Below, in pieces: positions 1 through 7,839 of a DNA stretch of 64,000 bases. Every line of letters begins with the position of its first letter. The first letter of the stretch is position 1. A model generated the notes under the pieces. It saw nothing but the letters and a program-made list of their open reading frames with translations. It was not told where the DNA came from and ran no database searches. The stretch is from CAZSHG01 sp964459995. Lineage in GTDB: Bacteria > UBP14 > UBA6098. Where the stretch lies: contig CAYWOR010000001.1 in assembly GCA_964459995.1 (NCBI GenBank), positions 62,001 to 126,000 of the forward strand. Reading direction: 5' to 3'. Position numbers and translations under genes: made by a program.

Positions 1-1422
1 GGTCGTTTCGACTCGGCTCAACGACCCAAATGCCGCCCCCCGAGCCGAGCCGAAGGGAGTGTTTGCCACCAACCGTCCCGCGACATCGTAAATCTCGACG
101 ATTGGATTATCTGGATTCCCGATTTCTCGGGAATGACAATCGAGGGTGATTGTTACCGAGGAATTGAAGGGGTTCGGATATGCGGAAATCTCGAATGCCT
201 CCGGTTTTGGGGCGGGGGGATTTTCTGAGATGGCCGATGGAACATGATGCCCCAGGGAATCGACTCGAATGACCAAGGGATCGGCGATGTCGGTGTCGAG
301 ATAAACGCGATAGCCGGCTATGATATAACCACCGTCCTCGGTTTCGAGTATATCGGCGCCGTATTCGCTTTTGTCGGTATCCTCGCCGAATTTGCGTGTC
401 CAAAGAGTGTCACCGTGCTCGTCAAGTTTGAGAAGCCAAATATCGAATGACATAGTGGCGTCCGAGAATGAATTGCCGAGAACGATAAAACCGCCGTCCA
501 AGGAGCGAATGATTTTCATGCCTTTATCGGAATTTAAACCGCCATAGGATTTCCACCACAACAAATTTCCTGCTTCATCTATGTGCATTATCAGTAAATC
601 TGTTTTGTCCTCACCTGGTAAGGTTAGACAGCCTACAACCACCGCAGAGTCTCCGGTAGTAAATACAAAATCAATAGCTACATCGATTCCGCCGAAAAAA
701 TCATAGGTTCGTGCCCAAAGAGAATCGCCGGCTTGTGAAACTTTGATAATACAAACATCGTGTGTATAATGACCGTTGAATTGGGTTGACCCACAGGCTA
801 AGAAGTCGCCGGATTCAGTCTGTTTTATTTGATACCCGTGGCTCAGGCTATCGGGTGCGTATTTACGAACCCAAATTGTATCGCCATCGGAGTTAAATCG
901 CATGAATAGGAACTTTTGATAGTTTGATCCAACACCAGCTTCGGCTACAACTGCCCAACCCGTTAGAATGAAACCGCTGTCAGAATCCATATTTGTGTTA
1001 AAAACCGCACTACTTCCAGACAGCAGATATTCTTTTGACCACAAAGTATCTCCCATTTGATTCAATTTTAAAACCCAAGGATGAAAATAGGGAAAAGAAC
1101 TATTTGAAACTCCTATATAACAACTGTCAGTTGTAAGTATATGTTGACCTGTAGTTTCACTTATTATTGGGCTTCCGTATGATCGGCTCCAAATAATATT
1201 TCCGTATTCATCTATTTTCATAAATAAAAAATCTCTTAATCCTGAGCCTGGCATTGGCATCGTATAGCCAGCTATCACATACCCGCCATCCCAAGCATGA
1301 CTTATGGTATTTATTTTTTCACTGGAAGGAGCAGAATATACTCGTTCCCAGCCGAAAAGGGGGAGGGCAAGAAGGATGAGGAAGAGAAAGAAGGTTTTAT
1401 AAATTTTAAGGGGTAAGGCCAT
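1..1422 (-). CDS. Secreted repeat protein with type IX-like sorting domain (C-terminus cut by window edge)
   Basis: The reading frame is open from an ATG at 1422 down to base 1, so the stop codon lies outside the window. It starts with a basic and hydrophobic signal peptide (about residues 1-24, FLFLILLALPLFG). The body carries about seven diverged repeats of the form GGYVIAGY...DFLFMKID..G..IWSRSYG, the kind of repeat found in secreted beta-propeller-like proteins of candidate phyla. Near residue 417 a sorting domain begins with SAYPNPFNSSVTITL and continues as VEIYDVAGRLV, as in type A domains of the type IX secretion system. A palindromic repeat is translated in the middle of that domain. 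The start lies 8 bp after the stop of the small secreted gene upstream, so the two are probably co-transcribed. The substrate or partner is unknown. Confidence 0.75.
   Translation of the reverse strand, partial: MALPLKIYKTFFLFLILLALPLFGWERVYSAPSSEKINTISHAWDGGYVIAGYTMPMPGSGLRDFLFMKIDEYGNIIWSRSYGSPIISETTGQHILTTDSCYIGVSNSSFPYFHPWVLKLNQMGDTLWSKEYLLSGSSAVFNTNMDSDSGFILTGWAVVAEAGVGSNYQKFLFMRFNSDGDTIWVRKYAPDSLSHGYQIKQTESGDFLACGSTQFNGHYTHDVCIIKVSQAGDSLWARTYDFFGGIDVAIDFVFTTGDSAVVVGCLTLPGEDKTDLLIMHIDEAGNLLWWKSYGGLNSDKGMKIIRSLDGGFIVLGNSFSDATMSFDIWLLKLDEHGDTLWTRKFGEDTDKSEYGADILETEDGGYIIAGYRVYLDTDIADPLVIRVDSLGHHVPSAISENPPAPKPEAFEISAYPNPFNSSVTITLDCHSREIGNPDNPIVEIYDVAGRLVANTPFGSARGAAFGSLSRVETT
113..138. repeat. 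REP-like palindrome inside sorting-domain codons
   Basis: The stem ATTCCCGA (115-122) pairs with TCGGGAAT (127-134) around a 4-base loop. It is flanked by GG and GACA, giving the unit GGATTCCCG..CGGGAATGACA. The unit is read in frame and adds residues resembling CHSREIGNPDN between two strands of the sorting domain. The same unit recurs at 4790-4880 and 5043-5134. Confidence 0.7.
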
Positions 1423-1430
1423 AGTTATTG

Positions 1431-1817
1431 TTACTCCTCTTCAGATCCTTTTAGGCCACAGTTGCATACTCTTCGGAGCAAACAACTTGCATTTGCGTCA
1501 AGGGTCACATCATAAGGAATCGTACCCGACACTTCTACAACTGTAACACCGGATTGATATAAATCTGAAGTGCCGTCTTTACGAACAACTCTGGCGAAAA
1601 CGGTGTAAGTATCATCGTTGACATCGACACTGTATTCTCCATTATCGGTGACGCAGGCTATAGTAGTATCACCAGTCGAATGCGAGATTAGCATCACATC
1701 TCCACAGTCAGCTTTTGCATCTCTGTAATCGCAGTAAACATCGCCTTTGATTTCGACAGCAGAGATTGTAACAGCAACAACCATAATCATTAGAACAACG
1801 AGTATTGCTTTTCTCAT
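1431..1817 (-). CDS. Small secreted protein with carboxypeptidase-regulatory-like fold
   Basis: This 128-residue protein has a clear signal peptide (MRKAILVVLMIMVVAVTISA). The mature part, VEIKGDVYCDYRDAKADCGDV followed by a short beta-rich region (NGEYSVDVNDDTYTVFARV), looks like a single CarboxypepD-regulatory or CNA-B-like beta-sandwich; this is a pattern call, not a confirmed family. Several cysteines (DYRDAKADC, SCLLRRVCNC) could form disulfides. The C-terminus is acidic (SEEE). The start is preceded by a good Shine-Dalgarno (GAAAGGAAAG) and by a strong promoter at 1833-1860. It is the first gene of a probable two-gene unit with the large secreted repeat protein downstream. Confidence 0.65.
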   Translation of the reverse strand: MRKAILVVLMIMVVAVTISAVEIKGDVYCDYRDAKADCGDVMLISHSTGDTTIACVTDNGEYSVDVNDDTYTVFARVVRKDGTSDLYQSGVTVVEVSGTIPYDVTLDANASCLLRRVCNCGLKGSEEE

Positions 1818-1832
1818 AGTTTCTTTCCTTTC

Positions 1833-1860
1833 ATTATAGACCTTACCCCTTTATTGTCAA
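1833..1860 (-). promoter_or_regulatory. Sigma70-like promoter for the small secreted gene
   Basis: On the minus strand TTGACA (1860-1855) and TATAAT (1838-1833) are separated by 16 nt. The -10 box lies about 15 nt before the ATG at 1817, with a Shine-Dalgarno between them. Both hexamers match the consensus exactly. Confidence 0.75.
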
Positions 1861-1894
1861 GATAAACTTTTGCTTAAAAATCCGTTTCGGGAAT

Positions 1895-1927
1895 AAAAAA
1901 AACCCGCACAACTTAACGCCGCGCAGG
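1895..1927 (-). terminator. Rho-independent terminator of the candidate small RNA
   Basis: The minus strand reads CCTGCGC, an 11-nt loop, GTGCGGG, then eight T. The stem has seven pairs, two of them G-U. The T run is 1902-1895. Confidence 0.45.
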
Positions 1928-2042
1928 CAATAGTCGAAACACATGAAATTCTTCTTATGGTCGCATGAAAGCTACACCCCCCCCCGTAAAGCGTATTCAA
2001 AGGGGAGAAAAGCCGAGTTGTTTTAATTACCCTTTCCATTTC
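1895..2042 (-). ncRNA. Candidate small RNA of about 150 nt
   Basis: The minus strand shows a TTGACA-16-TATTAT promoter (2076-2049) and, about 120-150 nt downstream, a GC-rich hairpin followed by eight T residues. No convincing gene lies between. A 60-codon frame from 2039 runs through the terminator and its protein looks random. The predicted transcript contains a run of nine G (complement of 1977-1985). I do not recognise it as 4.5S, 6S or tmRNA. The rest of 1818-2208 holds the promoter of the small secreted gene and the leader of the plus-strand secreted gene. Confidence 0.35.
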
Positions 2043-2048
2043 ACACTA

Positions 2049-2076
2049 ATAATAATCCTAATCTTGCTGATGTCAA
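2049..2076 (-). promoter_or_regulatory. Sigma70-like promoter upstream of the candidate small RNA
   Basis: Minus-strand TTGACA (2076-2071) and TATTAT (2054-2049) are separated by 16 nt. The bases after the -35 box (TTGACATCAGC) resemble those of the mscS and lpdA promoters. Confidence 0.5.
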
Positions 2077-2208
2077 GGTTTTTGTTGTTTCATTGCCTTT
2101 GCTCTCGTATTGGTTCGCCGAAAATAGCGTTTATATTGCGGTTGCTTTTTGCGTCGCTCCGGCGTATTTTTTTATTGCTGTTCAGACCTTTTCAATGTGG
2201 AGTTAATT

Positions 2209-4986
2209 ATGAAGCGTGTGTTTCTTTTTGTAATGGCAATACTGTCCGTAACCGCCCTCTCCGCGCCGATTTGGCATTTCGACCAAATCGAGCGGGGGCA
2301 TGCGCGATGGGAAGAATCGAGGCACTCGCAAAACCTTACCCCCCAAGGCGAACACGGTTTCGCCCGTCCTTCCGCATCCCCCTTCGATATGCCGGATTGG
2401 CATGCCTACCCGAGATTCTCATACCCCCATCATCTAACAAAGCTCTGCGAATTCTTCGCGGTCTGGCAGTTGATGGACCCCGACAGCGCCGAGCATGGCG
2501 GAATTATCGAGGCGGAATCCGGCGAGCTTCGCGATGTTATCCAAACGGACAACACGCAGGAGGTCGTCTGGGACTGGGCGTTCTACACGAACCGCTCCGG
2601 CGACGAAACATATCTCGAAAACATCGACTCGGCATGGGTGTATCTGGGCAATTTCCCCGCCTACATGGAGGAGCTTTCCGAAATCAGCCCCACTTTCACC
2701 AGCTACTATTACCGTGTCTGGAATTCCGCGCTGGGATTGCTGATGTGCAAGGGCTTGCGCGAATTTATAGGCGGGGATTATTCGGGCTACGAGGATTCGT
2801 GTTGGCTGGTGATCCGCGACCACCGCCTTCCCATGGACACGGAGTGGGCTTCGATAAACGGCCTGCACGCTCTGGTAAACGCTTTCGCGGCGGGATGTCT
2901 TTATCGATGGGGACTGGATTACACAACCGTCGAGTATTGCGACACGGCGGTTTCCATCGCGTATCAGGTGCAGGAGTGGATCGACCGCGACACGGCAGGC
3001 CATCTGGCATACTCGAACTGGGCGATGTCCAGCGGCACGGTCATATGGGGAATGATGAACTCGCGGTTCGCGGCCATGCCGGAGTCGCTGGACCCATGGC
3101 TCGACACTTACGGGCCTTTCATTCCCAACGGCATCGCGCCGCCGGCGACCTATGACCCCTATGTCTGGGACAACAGCTGGAACATTTGGTTCGCCAATGG
3201 TTTCCGTGCGATTTGGAATCTGACCGGCGAGTCAGAATATTACTCGAGATTCAGGATAATCCTCGACGACCTACTCGCACAGGACACAGACGACGACGGC
3301 GGAATTCCGGCATCCGCTGTCGGGCCGGATTATGAGGACATGACATGGATAAGCGCGTATCTGCTCCTTTACGCCATGGATTGGGTCATCGACTCCCTTC
3401 CGGAAATCGACGCCGGCGCGCTTAACCCCACGGTGCATATGCCCAAAGGCTGGGCGACTGCTGACGACACGGTTTATATCGTCGCCCGTGCAGGGAATTT
3501 CGGCAACGGCGCTCTGGAAGATGTCCCAATCACAATCACCCTCGATTGGGGAATATTGCTCGATACAACCGTGAATCTCGCATGGGGAGAGGTTTTCCCT
3601 ACCGATACCTTCGCGGTCGTGCCGGGGGCGGAGGGAATCCATGTCGTGGAAATTCAGACGAACCTTTCCGATTCCAACCCATGGAACGACACTGCGCGCG
3701 TAGAATTTTATACAACTCCGATTCGCGGACTTTCCGGAACCGTGCTCGACACGACAATATCTGCGGGAATCGAGGCGAAGATATTTTTCCATCTGACTTT
3801 GGGCGGAAGAAACTACATCCTCGATTCCATCGAAACCAACGAAATAGGCGCGTATTCCATCGACCTGCCCTGCTTCGCCTACGATGTCGAGATTCGTCCT
3901 GAATTTCCCTACTGGGGCGAGGTTTTCCATGGGGTGGAGGTCGTCGCCGACGGATGCAATCTTCGGGATTTCCATCTCGAACGCGCGGATATGGTGGTTA
4001 TCGAGGACGACGCCGGCGCGGAATACATCGACTACTATCAATTCTGTTTCGACACCATCGGCGCGACGTATCGGATTTGGAACCGCGATTCTATCGACGA
4101 GGTTCCCGAGGCGATTAGCGGCGAAATGCGCAGGCACACAGTTTTCTGGTTCACCGGCGACGACAGCTCGGCCACGCTGGATTCATCGGACATCGCGGCA
4201 TTGAGCTACATCCTCGCAAACGGCGGAAACATAGTCCTTTCCGGGCAGGGGATAATGGAGGATTTGCACGACAACATGGCCTTTCTCGACCTTATTGGTG
4301 CGGAATGGCTCTCCTCCACCGGTTCGGCAGTGATGAACGGCGTCCCCGGCGACCCGATTTCCGGCGATTTGGGGCAGATAATGCTTCTCGGCGGCGGAAG
4401 CGCGGGCAACCAGCGGCATCAGGACAGATTGACACCTATCGCGCCGGCGGAGGGATTTTTGACCTACTCCACCGGCTCGGGATTCGCGGCGGTTCGCAAA
4501 GAACATCCCACCAGCGGCGGCAAAATTGTGTTCTGCGCTTTTGGAATCGAGGGAGTGCCTTATCCGGCGGTATCGAGCGCGTTCACCGACCGCATAGGCC
4601 TTATCGACGCCATTCTCAAATGGTTCGACCCGACCTACGACGTTCCGGAGAATGTGTTGCCGGGAAAATTTACGATTTCCGCCTACCCCAACCCCTTCAA
4701 TTCCGCGGTTACGATTGCCATCTATCGTAGGGGTTTGATTAATCAAACCCCTACGATAGAAATTTTCGACATGACCGGACGAATGGTTGCTGTCATTCCC
4801 GACCATCCCCGTGGAAACGGGGATCGGGAATCCAACGGGGTGATGCAAAAGATAGATTCCCGTTTTTACGCGAATGACAGAACAGTTGTCTGGCAACCGG
4901 GCGAAAATATCGGCTCCGGAATTTACCTCGTCCGCGCCACCGTCGGCGATGAATCGGTTACGAAACGAGTCGTGTATTTGAAATAA
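2209..4986 (+). CDS. Large secreted multidomain protein with type IX-like sorting domain
   Basis: I place the start at the ATG at 2209, which follows GTGGAGTTAATT and opens a signal peptide (MKRVFLFVMAILSVTALSA); the frame is open further upstream. The 925-residue protein has a helical N-terminal half (about 30-400) rich in Trp and Tyr, reminiscent of alpha/alpha-toroid glycan-active proteins, but I cannot name a family. Then come a CARDB-like beta domain (about 405-500), a carboxypeptidase-regulatory-like domain (about 505-590), and a flavodoxin-like region (about 600-800, VIEDDAGAEY...VFWFTGDDSS...GGNIVLSGQG). The sorting domain starts at about residue 826 (SAYPNPFNSAV) and ends GSGIYLVRATVG...VVYLK. 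Two palindromic repeats are translated inside it (residues about 838-851 and 861-891), making it clearly longer than usual. Probably exported to the cell surface; the substrate is unknown. Confidence 0.8.
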   Translation: MKRVFLFVMAILSVTALSAPIWHFDQIERGHARWEESRHSQNLTPQGEHGFARPSASPFDMPDWHAYPRFSYPHHLTKLCEFFAVWQLMDPDSAEHGGIIEAESGELRDVIQTDNTQEVVWDWAFYTNRSGDETYLENIDSAWVYLGNFPAYMEELSEISPTFTSYYYRVWNSALGLLMCKGLREFIGGDYSGYEDSCWLVIRDHRLPMDTEWASINGLHALVNAFAAGCLYRWGLDYTTVEYCDTAVSIAYQVQEWIDRDTAGHLAYSNWAMSSGTVIWGMMNSRFAAMPESLDPWLDTYGPFIPNGIAPPATYDPYVWDNSWNIWFANGFRAIWNLTGESEYYSRFRIILDDLLAQDTDDDGGIPASAVGPDYEDMTWISAYLLLYAMDWVIDSLPEIDAGALNPTVHMPKGWATADDTVYIVARAGNFGNGALEDVPITITLDWGILLDTTVNLAWGEVFPTDTFAVVPGAEGIHVVEIQTNLSDSNPWNDTARVEFYTTPIRGLSGTVLDTTISAGIEAKIFFHLTLGGRNYILDSIETNEIGAYSIDLPCFAYDVEIRPEFPYWGEVFHGVEVVADGCNLRDFHLERADMVVIEDDAGAEYIDYYQFCFDTIGATYRIWNRDSIDEVPEAISGEMRRHTVFWFTGDDSSATLDSSDIAALSYILANGGNIVLSGQGIMEDLHDNMAFLDLIGAEWLSSTGSAVMNGVPGDPISGDLGQIMLLGGGSAGNQRHQDRLTPIAPAEGFLTYSTGSGFAAVRKEHPTSGGKIVFCAFGIEGVPYPAVSSAFTDRIGLIDAILKWFDPTYDVPENVLPGKFTISAYPNPFNSAVTIAIYRRGLINQTPTIEIFDMTGRMVAVIPDHPRGNGDRESNGVMQKIDSRFYANDRTVVWQPGENIGSGIYLVRATVGDESVTKRVVYLK
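4721..4760. repeat. Perfect 40-bp palindrome inserted in frame in a sorting domain
   Basis: Bases 4721-4740 are the exact reverse complement of 4741-4760, with no spacer at the centre (4740/4741). The arms contain GTAGGGGTTTGATT. Read in the gene's frame, it encodes the residues IYRRGLINQTPTIE between the strands TIA and IFDMTGR. Its removal would restore a canonical sorting domain. Confidence 0.85.
4790..4880. repeat. Nested REP-like inverted repeat inside the sorting domain
   Basis: The outer arms are CTGTCATTC (4790-4798) and GAATGACAG (4872-4880). Inside are ATTCCCG/CGGGAAT, ATCCCCGT/ACGGGGAT, and a second pair CGGGAATC (4825-4832)/GATTCCCG (4855-4862). It is a paired forward and reverse copy of the same unit as at 113-138. 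The stretch is in frame and lengthens the loop after TGRMVAVI. Confidence 0.75.
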
Positions 4987-5042
4987 ATTTCCGTCGGGTG
5001 GGGTCTCTGACCGAAGAAACCCGTCTGGGCGCGCCCGGCTAT

Positions 5043-5134
5043 TGTCATTCCCGTGAAAACGGGAATCCAGAGGGTAATGAGGAAATTCTGGATTCCCGAT
5101 CAGGTCCTACGGATTCAAGTTTCGGGAATGACAA
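5043..5134. repeat. Paired REP-like element (MITE-like), intergenic copy
   Basis: The outer arms TTGTCATTCCCG (5043-5054 region) and CGGGAATGACAA (5123-5134) are perfect 12-bp inverted repeats. The inner arms GGGAATCCAGA (5061-5071) and TCTGGATTCCC (5087-5097) are perfect 11-bp repeats. Each half is itself a hairpin unit of the family seen at 113-138. Confidence 0.8.
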
Positions 5135-5193
5135 AATCCCCTAAGGCGGCTCAACCGCCCGTGGGGTTTCCTAATCGGTCGCCGGTTGACCCC

Positions 5194-5271
5194 TACGAAT
5201 ATATCTGGCGTCCCGACGAATTCCTCGGTTCCGGAATTTATCTTGTGCGGGCGAGGGCGGGGGGTGAGGGC
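5194..5271 (+). pseudogene. Orphan remnant of a second sorting-domain C-terminus
   Basis: The frame reads YEYIWRPDEFLGSGIYLVRA, the typical last part of a sorting domain (compare GENIGSGIYLVRATVGD at the end of the preceding gene). No PNPFN start, promoter or Shine-Dalgarno belongs to it. It lies 208 bp beyond the stop of the secreted gene, just after the paired palindromic element. The 464-bp stretch 4987-5450 otherwise holds only this remnant, the repeat and the leader of the ATPase operon, which includes a possible -10 TATATT at 5400-5405 with a poor -35. Confidence 0.6.
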
Positions 5272-5450
5272 GGAAATCTGCCAATTCGAATATCGCAGGC
5301 AATTTTTATCCTTCCTGAAACGAAAACCACCATTTGGGTGGAAAATTAGCATATATACCTCTTTCTATACAAATATCTTTTAATAGGCGCGATTTTTCTT
5401 ATATTGTAAGCTCGGATGGCGTGAAGGCACATCAATAACGAAAGGCGAGC

Positions 5451-6824
5451 ATGTCGGGCGAAAATATCGGAAAGGTTACAGCGGTTCGCGGAAGCGTTAT
5501 CGAGGCGGTTTTCCCGAATTCTATCCCCGCAATAAATAATCTGATTCGCGACCGAGACGGCGAGATTGCGCTGGAGGTCGTTTCCCAGCTTTCATCGACC
5601 GAGGTTCGATGTATCGCCCTTACCGCCACCCGCGGAATTGCACGCGGAACTGAGCTTATCGATAGTGGCGCGCCGCTGATGGTTCCTGTTGGTGAGCGAA
5701 TCAAGGGCCGGCTTTTCAATGTTTTCGGCGAGACGCTCGACCGCAAAGAGCCTTTGGGCGAGGGCGAAACACGTTCGATTCATCGCAGACCGCCCTCTAT
5801 CGGGGATCAGATAACATCCTCGGAGCCTTTTGTTACTGGAATTAAGGCAATCGATGTGCTCGCGCCGCTCGAACGTGGCGGCAAAACGGGGTTATTCGGC
5901 GGCGCGGGTGTCGGCAAGACGGTTCTCGTGATGGAGCTTATCCACAACACCGCCGGACGACATTCGGGTGTGAGCATATTCTGCGGAATCGGCGAGCGAA
6001 GCCGTGAGGGGGAGGAGCTGTATTCCGAGGTCAGTGAGGTGGGGGTTATCGACGATGCGGTTCTGGTTTTCGGGCAGATGAACGAACAGCCGGGCGCGCG
6101 TTTCCGTGTTGGGCATACCGCGCTTACGATGGCGGAGTATTTTCGCGATGACGCCAAGCAGGATGTGCTTCTGCTTATCGACAATATTTTCCGGTTTGTG
6201 CAAGCCGGTTCGGAGGTTTCCGGGCTTATGGGGAAGCTTCCCTCGCGAGTTGGCTACCAGCCGACATTGGCATCGGAGCTTGCAGGTCTCGAGGAGCGTA
6301 TCTGCAACACCTCGGACGGCTCGATCACCTCTGTGCAGGCGGTTTATGTGCCCGCGGACGATTTCACGGATCCTGCGGCGGTGCATACTTTCGGGCATCT
6401 CGGCGCGACGGTAGTTTTGTCGCGCAAAAGGGCCAGCCAGGGGCTTTATCCGGCCATCGATCCGCTCGAATCGTCATCGAAGATACTTACGCCTACGGTT
6501 GTCGGAGAGGAGCATTATTGGATTGCCCGCGATGTCCGTCGAACGCTTGCCGAGTATGAGAATCTGAAGGATATTATCGCTATGCTCGGTCTGGAAGAGC
6601 TTTCGCGCGAGGATCAGATGGTTGTGAACCGTGCGCGGCGGCTCGAAAGATTTCTGACACAGCCATTTTATTCGACAGAGCAATTCACCGGAATGAAGGG
6701 CAAGGTTGTCGAGCTGAAAGACGCTTTGGACGGGTGTCGGCGTATTCTCGACGACGAGTTCGAGGGGTATCCTGAAAGCGCGCTTTATATGATTGGCAAT
6801 ATTGACGAGGCGAAGTTAAAATGA
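5451..6824 (+). CDS. atpD: N-type ATPase subunit beta
   Basis: This is the catalytic beta subunit of the F1-like head, 457 residues. Visible motifs are the P-loop GGAGVGKT (150-157), the catalytic glutamate region GERSREGEE (about 178-188), and the family block GKLPSRVGYQPTLASEL in the central domain. The C-terminal helical domain ends GYPESALYMIGNIDEA, as expected for beta. It is the first gene of an operon that starts with beta and epsilon, which is the order of N-ATPases and not that of ordinary F-ATPases (where alpha and gamma precede beta). A Shine-Dalgarno-like AAAGGCGAG precedes the ATG. The stop overlaps the next start by 4 bp, indicating translational coupling. Confidence 0.95.
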   Translation: MSGENIGKVTAVRGSVIEAVFPNSIPAINNLIRDRDGEIALEVVSQLSSTEVRCIALTATRGIARGTELIDSGAPLMVPVGERIKGRLFNVFGETLDRKEPLGEGETRSIHRRPPSIGDQITSSEPFVTGIKAIDVLAPLERGGKTGLFGGAGVGKTVLVMELIHNTAGRHSGVSIFCGIGERSREGEELYSEVSEVGVIDDAVLVFGQMNEQPGARFRVGHTALTMAEYFRDDAKQDVLLLIDNIFRFVQAGSEVSGLMGKLPSRVGYQPTLASELAGLEERICNTSDGSITSVQAVYVPADDFTDPAAVHTFGHLGATVVLSRKRASQGLYPAIDPLESSSKILTPTVVGEEHYWIARDVRRTLAEYENLKDIIAMLGLEELSREDQMVVNRARRLERFLTQPFYSTEQFTGMKGKVVELKDALDGCRRILDDEFEGYPESALYMIGNIDEAKLK

Positions 6825-7198
6825 GGTTACGAGTGCTTTTGCCAAGGGAGATTTTGCTCGAACGCGAGGTTACGAAAATCACGGCGGAAGCTCCAAACGG
6901 CGAGTTTTGCCTTTTGCCGAGGCATATCGATTTTGTATCGGCGTTGGTGCCGGGTGTTATGAGTTTTTTCGGCGATGAGGGTGAGGTTTTCCTGGCTATC
7001 GACGGCGGAATTCTTGTGAAGAAAGGTGCCGATGTAACAGTTTCGTCGCCTCGTGCGGTGATAGGGCGAAGGCTCGACGAGCTCGAAGGGGTTGTCGTGA
7101 GCGAATTTGTCAAGATCGACGAGAGCGAGCGCAAATCGCGCTCCGTGCTGGCAAAACTCGAAGCCGATATTGTCAGAAACTTCATCGAGATGGAATGA
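6821..7198 (+). CDS. atpC: N-type ATPase subunit epsilon
   Basis: At 125 residues it matches the size of an epsilon subunit. The N-terminal beta-sandwich is recognisable: LPREILLEREVTKITAEAP, GEFCLLPRHIDFVSALVPG and FLAIDGGILVKKGADV follow the family's order. The C-terminal part (about 85-125) is a short helical tail. In F1 this subunit sits on gamma and couples or inhibits rotation. It overlaps atpD by 4 bp (ATGA) and is separated by a single base from the atpQ start, so it belongs to the same coupled translation unit. Confidence 0.9.
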   Translation: MRLRVLLPREILLEREVTKITAEAPNGEFCLLPRHIDFVSALVPGVMSFFGDEGEVFLAIDGGILVKKGADVTVSSPRAVIGRRLDELEGVVVSEFVKIDESERKSRSVLAKLEADIVRNFIEME

Positions 7199-7199
7199 T

Positions 7200-7493
7200 A
7201 TGTCGATAAACCGCGATTCGGAAAGGCTTGCGAAGGAAATCGGGCGGCGCGGAGAGCGCAAAATGGAGGCTCGGAAGAGAAAGGACCGCGGTATCTGGTT
7301 CGGGCTGGGGATGTTCGGCATCGTGGGCTGGTCGGTGGCGATTCCGACAATCGCGAGCCTCGCAATCGGAATCTGGATAGACAGCCGTCTCGAAAGCGGG
7401 ATGAGCTGGACGTTGATGCTTCTGGGCGCGGGCATCGTGATGGGATGCCTTAACGCCTGGTATTGGGTGAAAAAGGAATCGGGCGGCGAATAG
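7200..7493 (+). CDS. atpQ: N-ATPase accessory membrane protein AtpQ (AtpI-like)
   Basis: I chose the ATG at 7200, immediately after the atpC stop; an in-frame upstream extension would lie inside atpC. The 97-residue product has a basic N-terminus (RLAKEIGRRGERKMEARKRKD) and two membrane helices (about 38-58, LGMFGIVGWSVAIPTIASLAIG, and about 68-88, TLMLLGAGIVMGCLNAWYW). Size, topology and position between atpC and atpR fit AtpQ, an AtpI-related protein typical of N-ATPase operons and thought to help rotor assembly or ion supply. The assignment relies strongly on gene order. Confidence 0.8.
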   Translation: MSINRDSERLAKEIGRRGERKMEARKRKDRGIWFGLGMFGIVGWSVAIPTIASLAIGIWIDSRLESGMSWTLMLLGAGIVMGCLNAWYWVKKESGGE

Positions 7494-7517
7494 CGCTGTT
7501 GCAATGGAGAAAGGCTT

Positions 7518-7835
7518 ATGCCGGAAATTGGAATTCTCGGAGTGATATTGTCCTTGGCCGCCGGTGGTGCGGTCGGGTTTGTTTTTTTCGGCGGGTTGTG
7601 GCTGACCGTAAAAACAATGCGTGGTGCGAAAAACCCCGCGGCGCTTATGTTTTTCAGCCTCGTTGTTCGAATGGTTATTTTTGTGGCGGCTTTTTACGTC
7701 ATCGCGAAATGGGGTAATTGGGTCTATCTCGTTATCGCTCTTGCGAGTGCAATTGTTGTTCGTATCGTGATGATAAGAACTGTTGCCAAAGATACATTCG
7801 ACACCGAGAAGAAAACCGCAGAGGAGGCCGAGTAG
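7518..7835 (+). CDS. atpR: N-ATPase accessory membrane protein AtpR
   Basis: This 105-residue protein has three predicted membrane helices (about 8-30, 43-63, 66-86). It contains the pattern FFGGLWLTVKTM followed by NPAALMFFSLVVRMVIFVAAFY, which matches the N-ATPase AtpR family, with a conserved membrane Arg after the serine. AtpR is found only with N-ATPases and is proposed to contact the c ring during assembly. The C-terminal tail is charged (DTEKKTAEEAE). It lies 24 bp after atpQ and 4 bp before atpB; the ribosome-binding site of atpB (GAGGAGG) overlaps its end. AtpR directly after AtpQ is the strongest single sign that this is an N-ATPase. Confidence 0.88.
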   Translation: MPEIGILGVILSLAAGGAVGFVFFGGLWLTVKTMRGAKNPAALMFFSLVVRMVIFVAAFYVIAKWGNWVYLVIALASAIVVRIVMIRTVAKDTFDTEKKTAEEAE

Positions 7836-7839
7836 CGCA

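Noticed and set aside
1857..2039. A 60-codon minus-strand frame with a promoter right before its ATG
   Set aside because: It runs through a terminator-like hairpin and T run and its protein looks random, so a small RNA is the better reading.
1965..3155. A 396-codon frame on the plus strand overlapping the start of the large secreted gene
   Set aside because: It is rich in Arg and Pro with no domain, while the other frame has a signal peptide, recognisable domains and a sorting signal.
5040..5140. CRISPR-like repeats
   Set aside because: The repeats are inverted pairs without regular spacers or cas genes, so they are palindromic elements.
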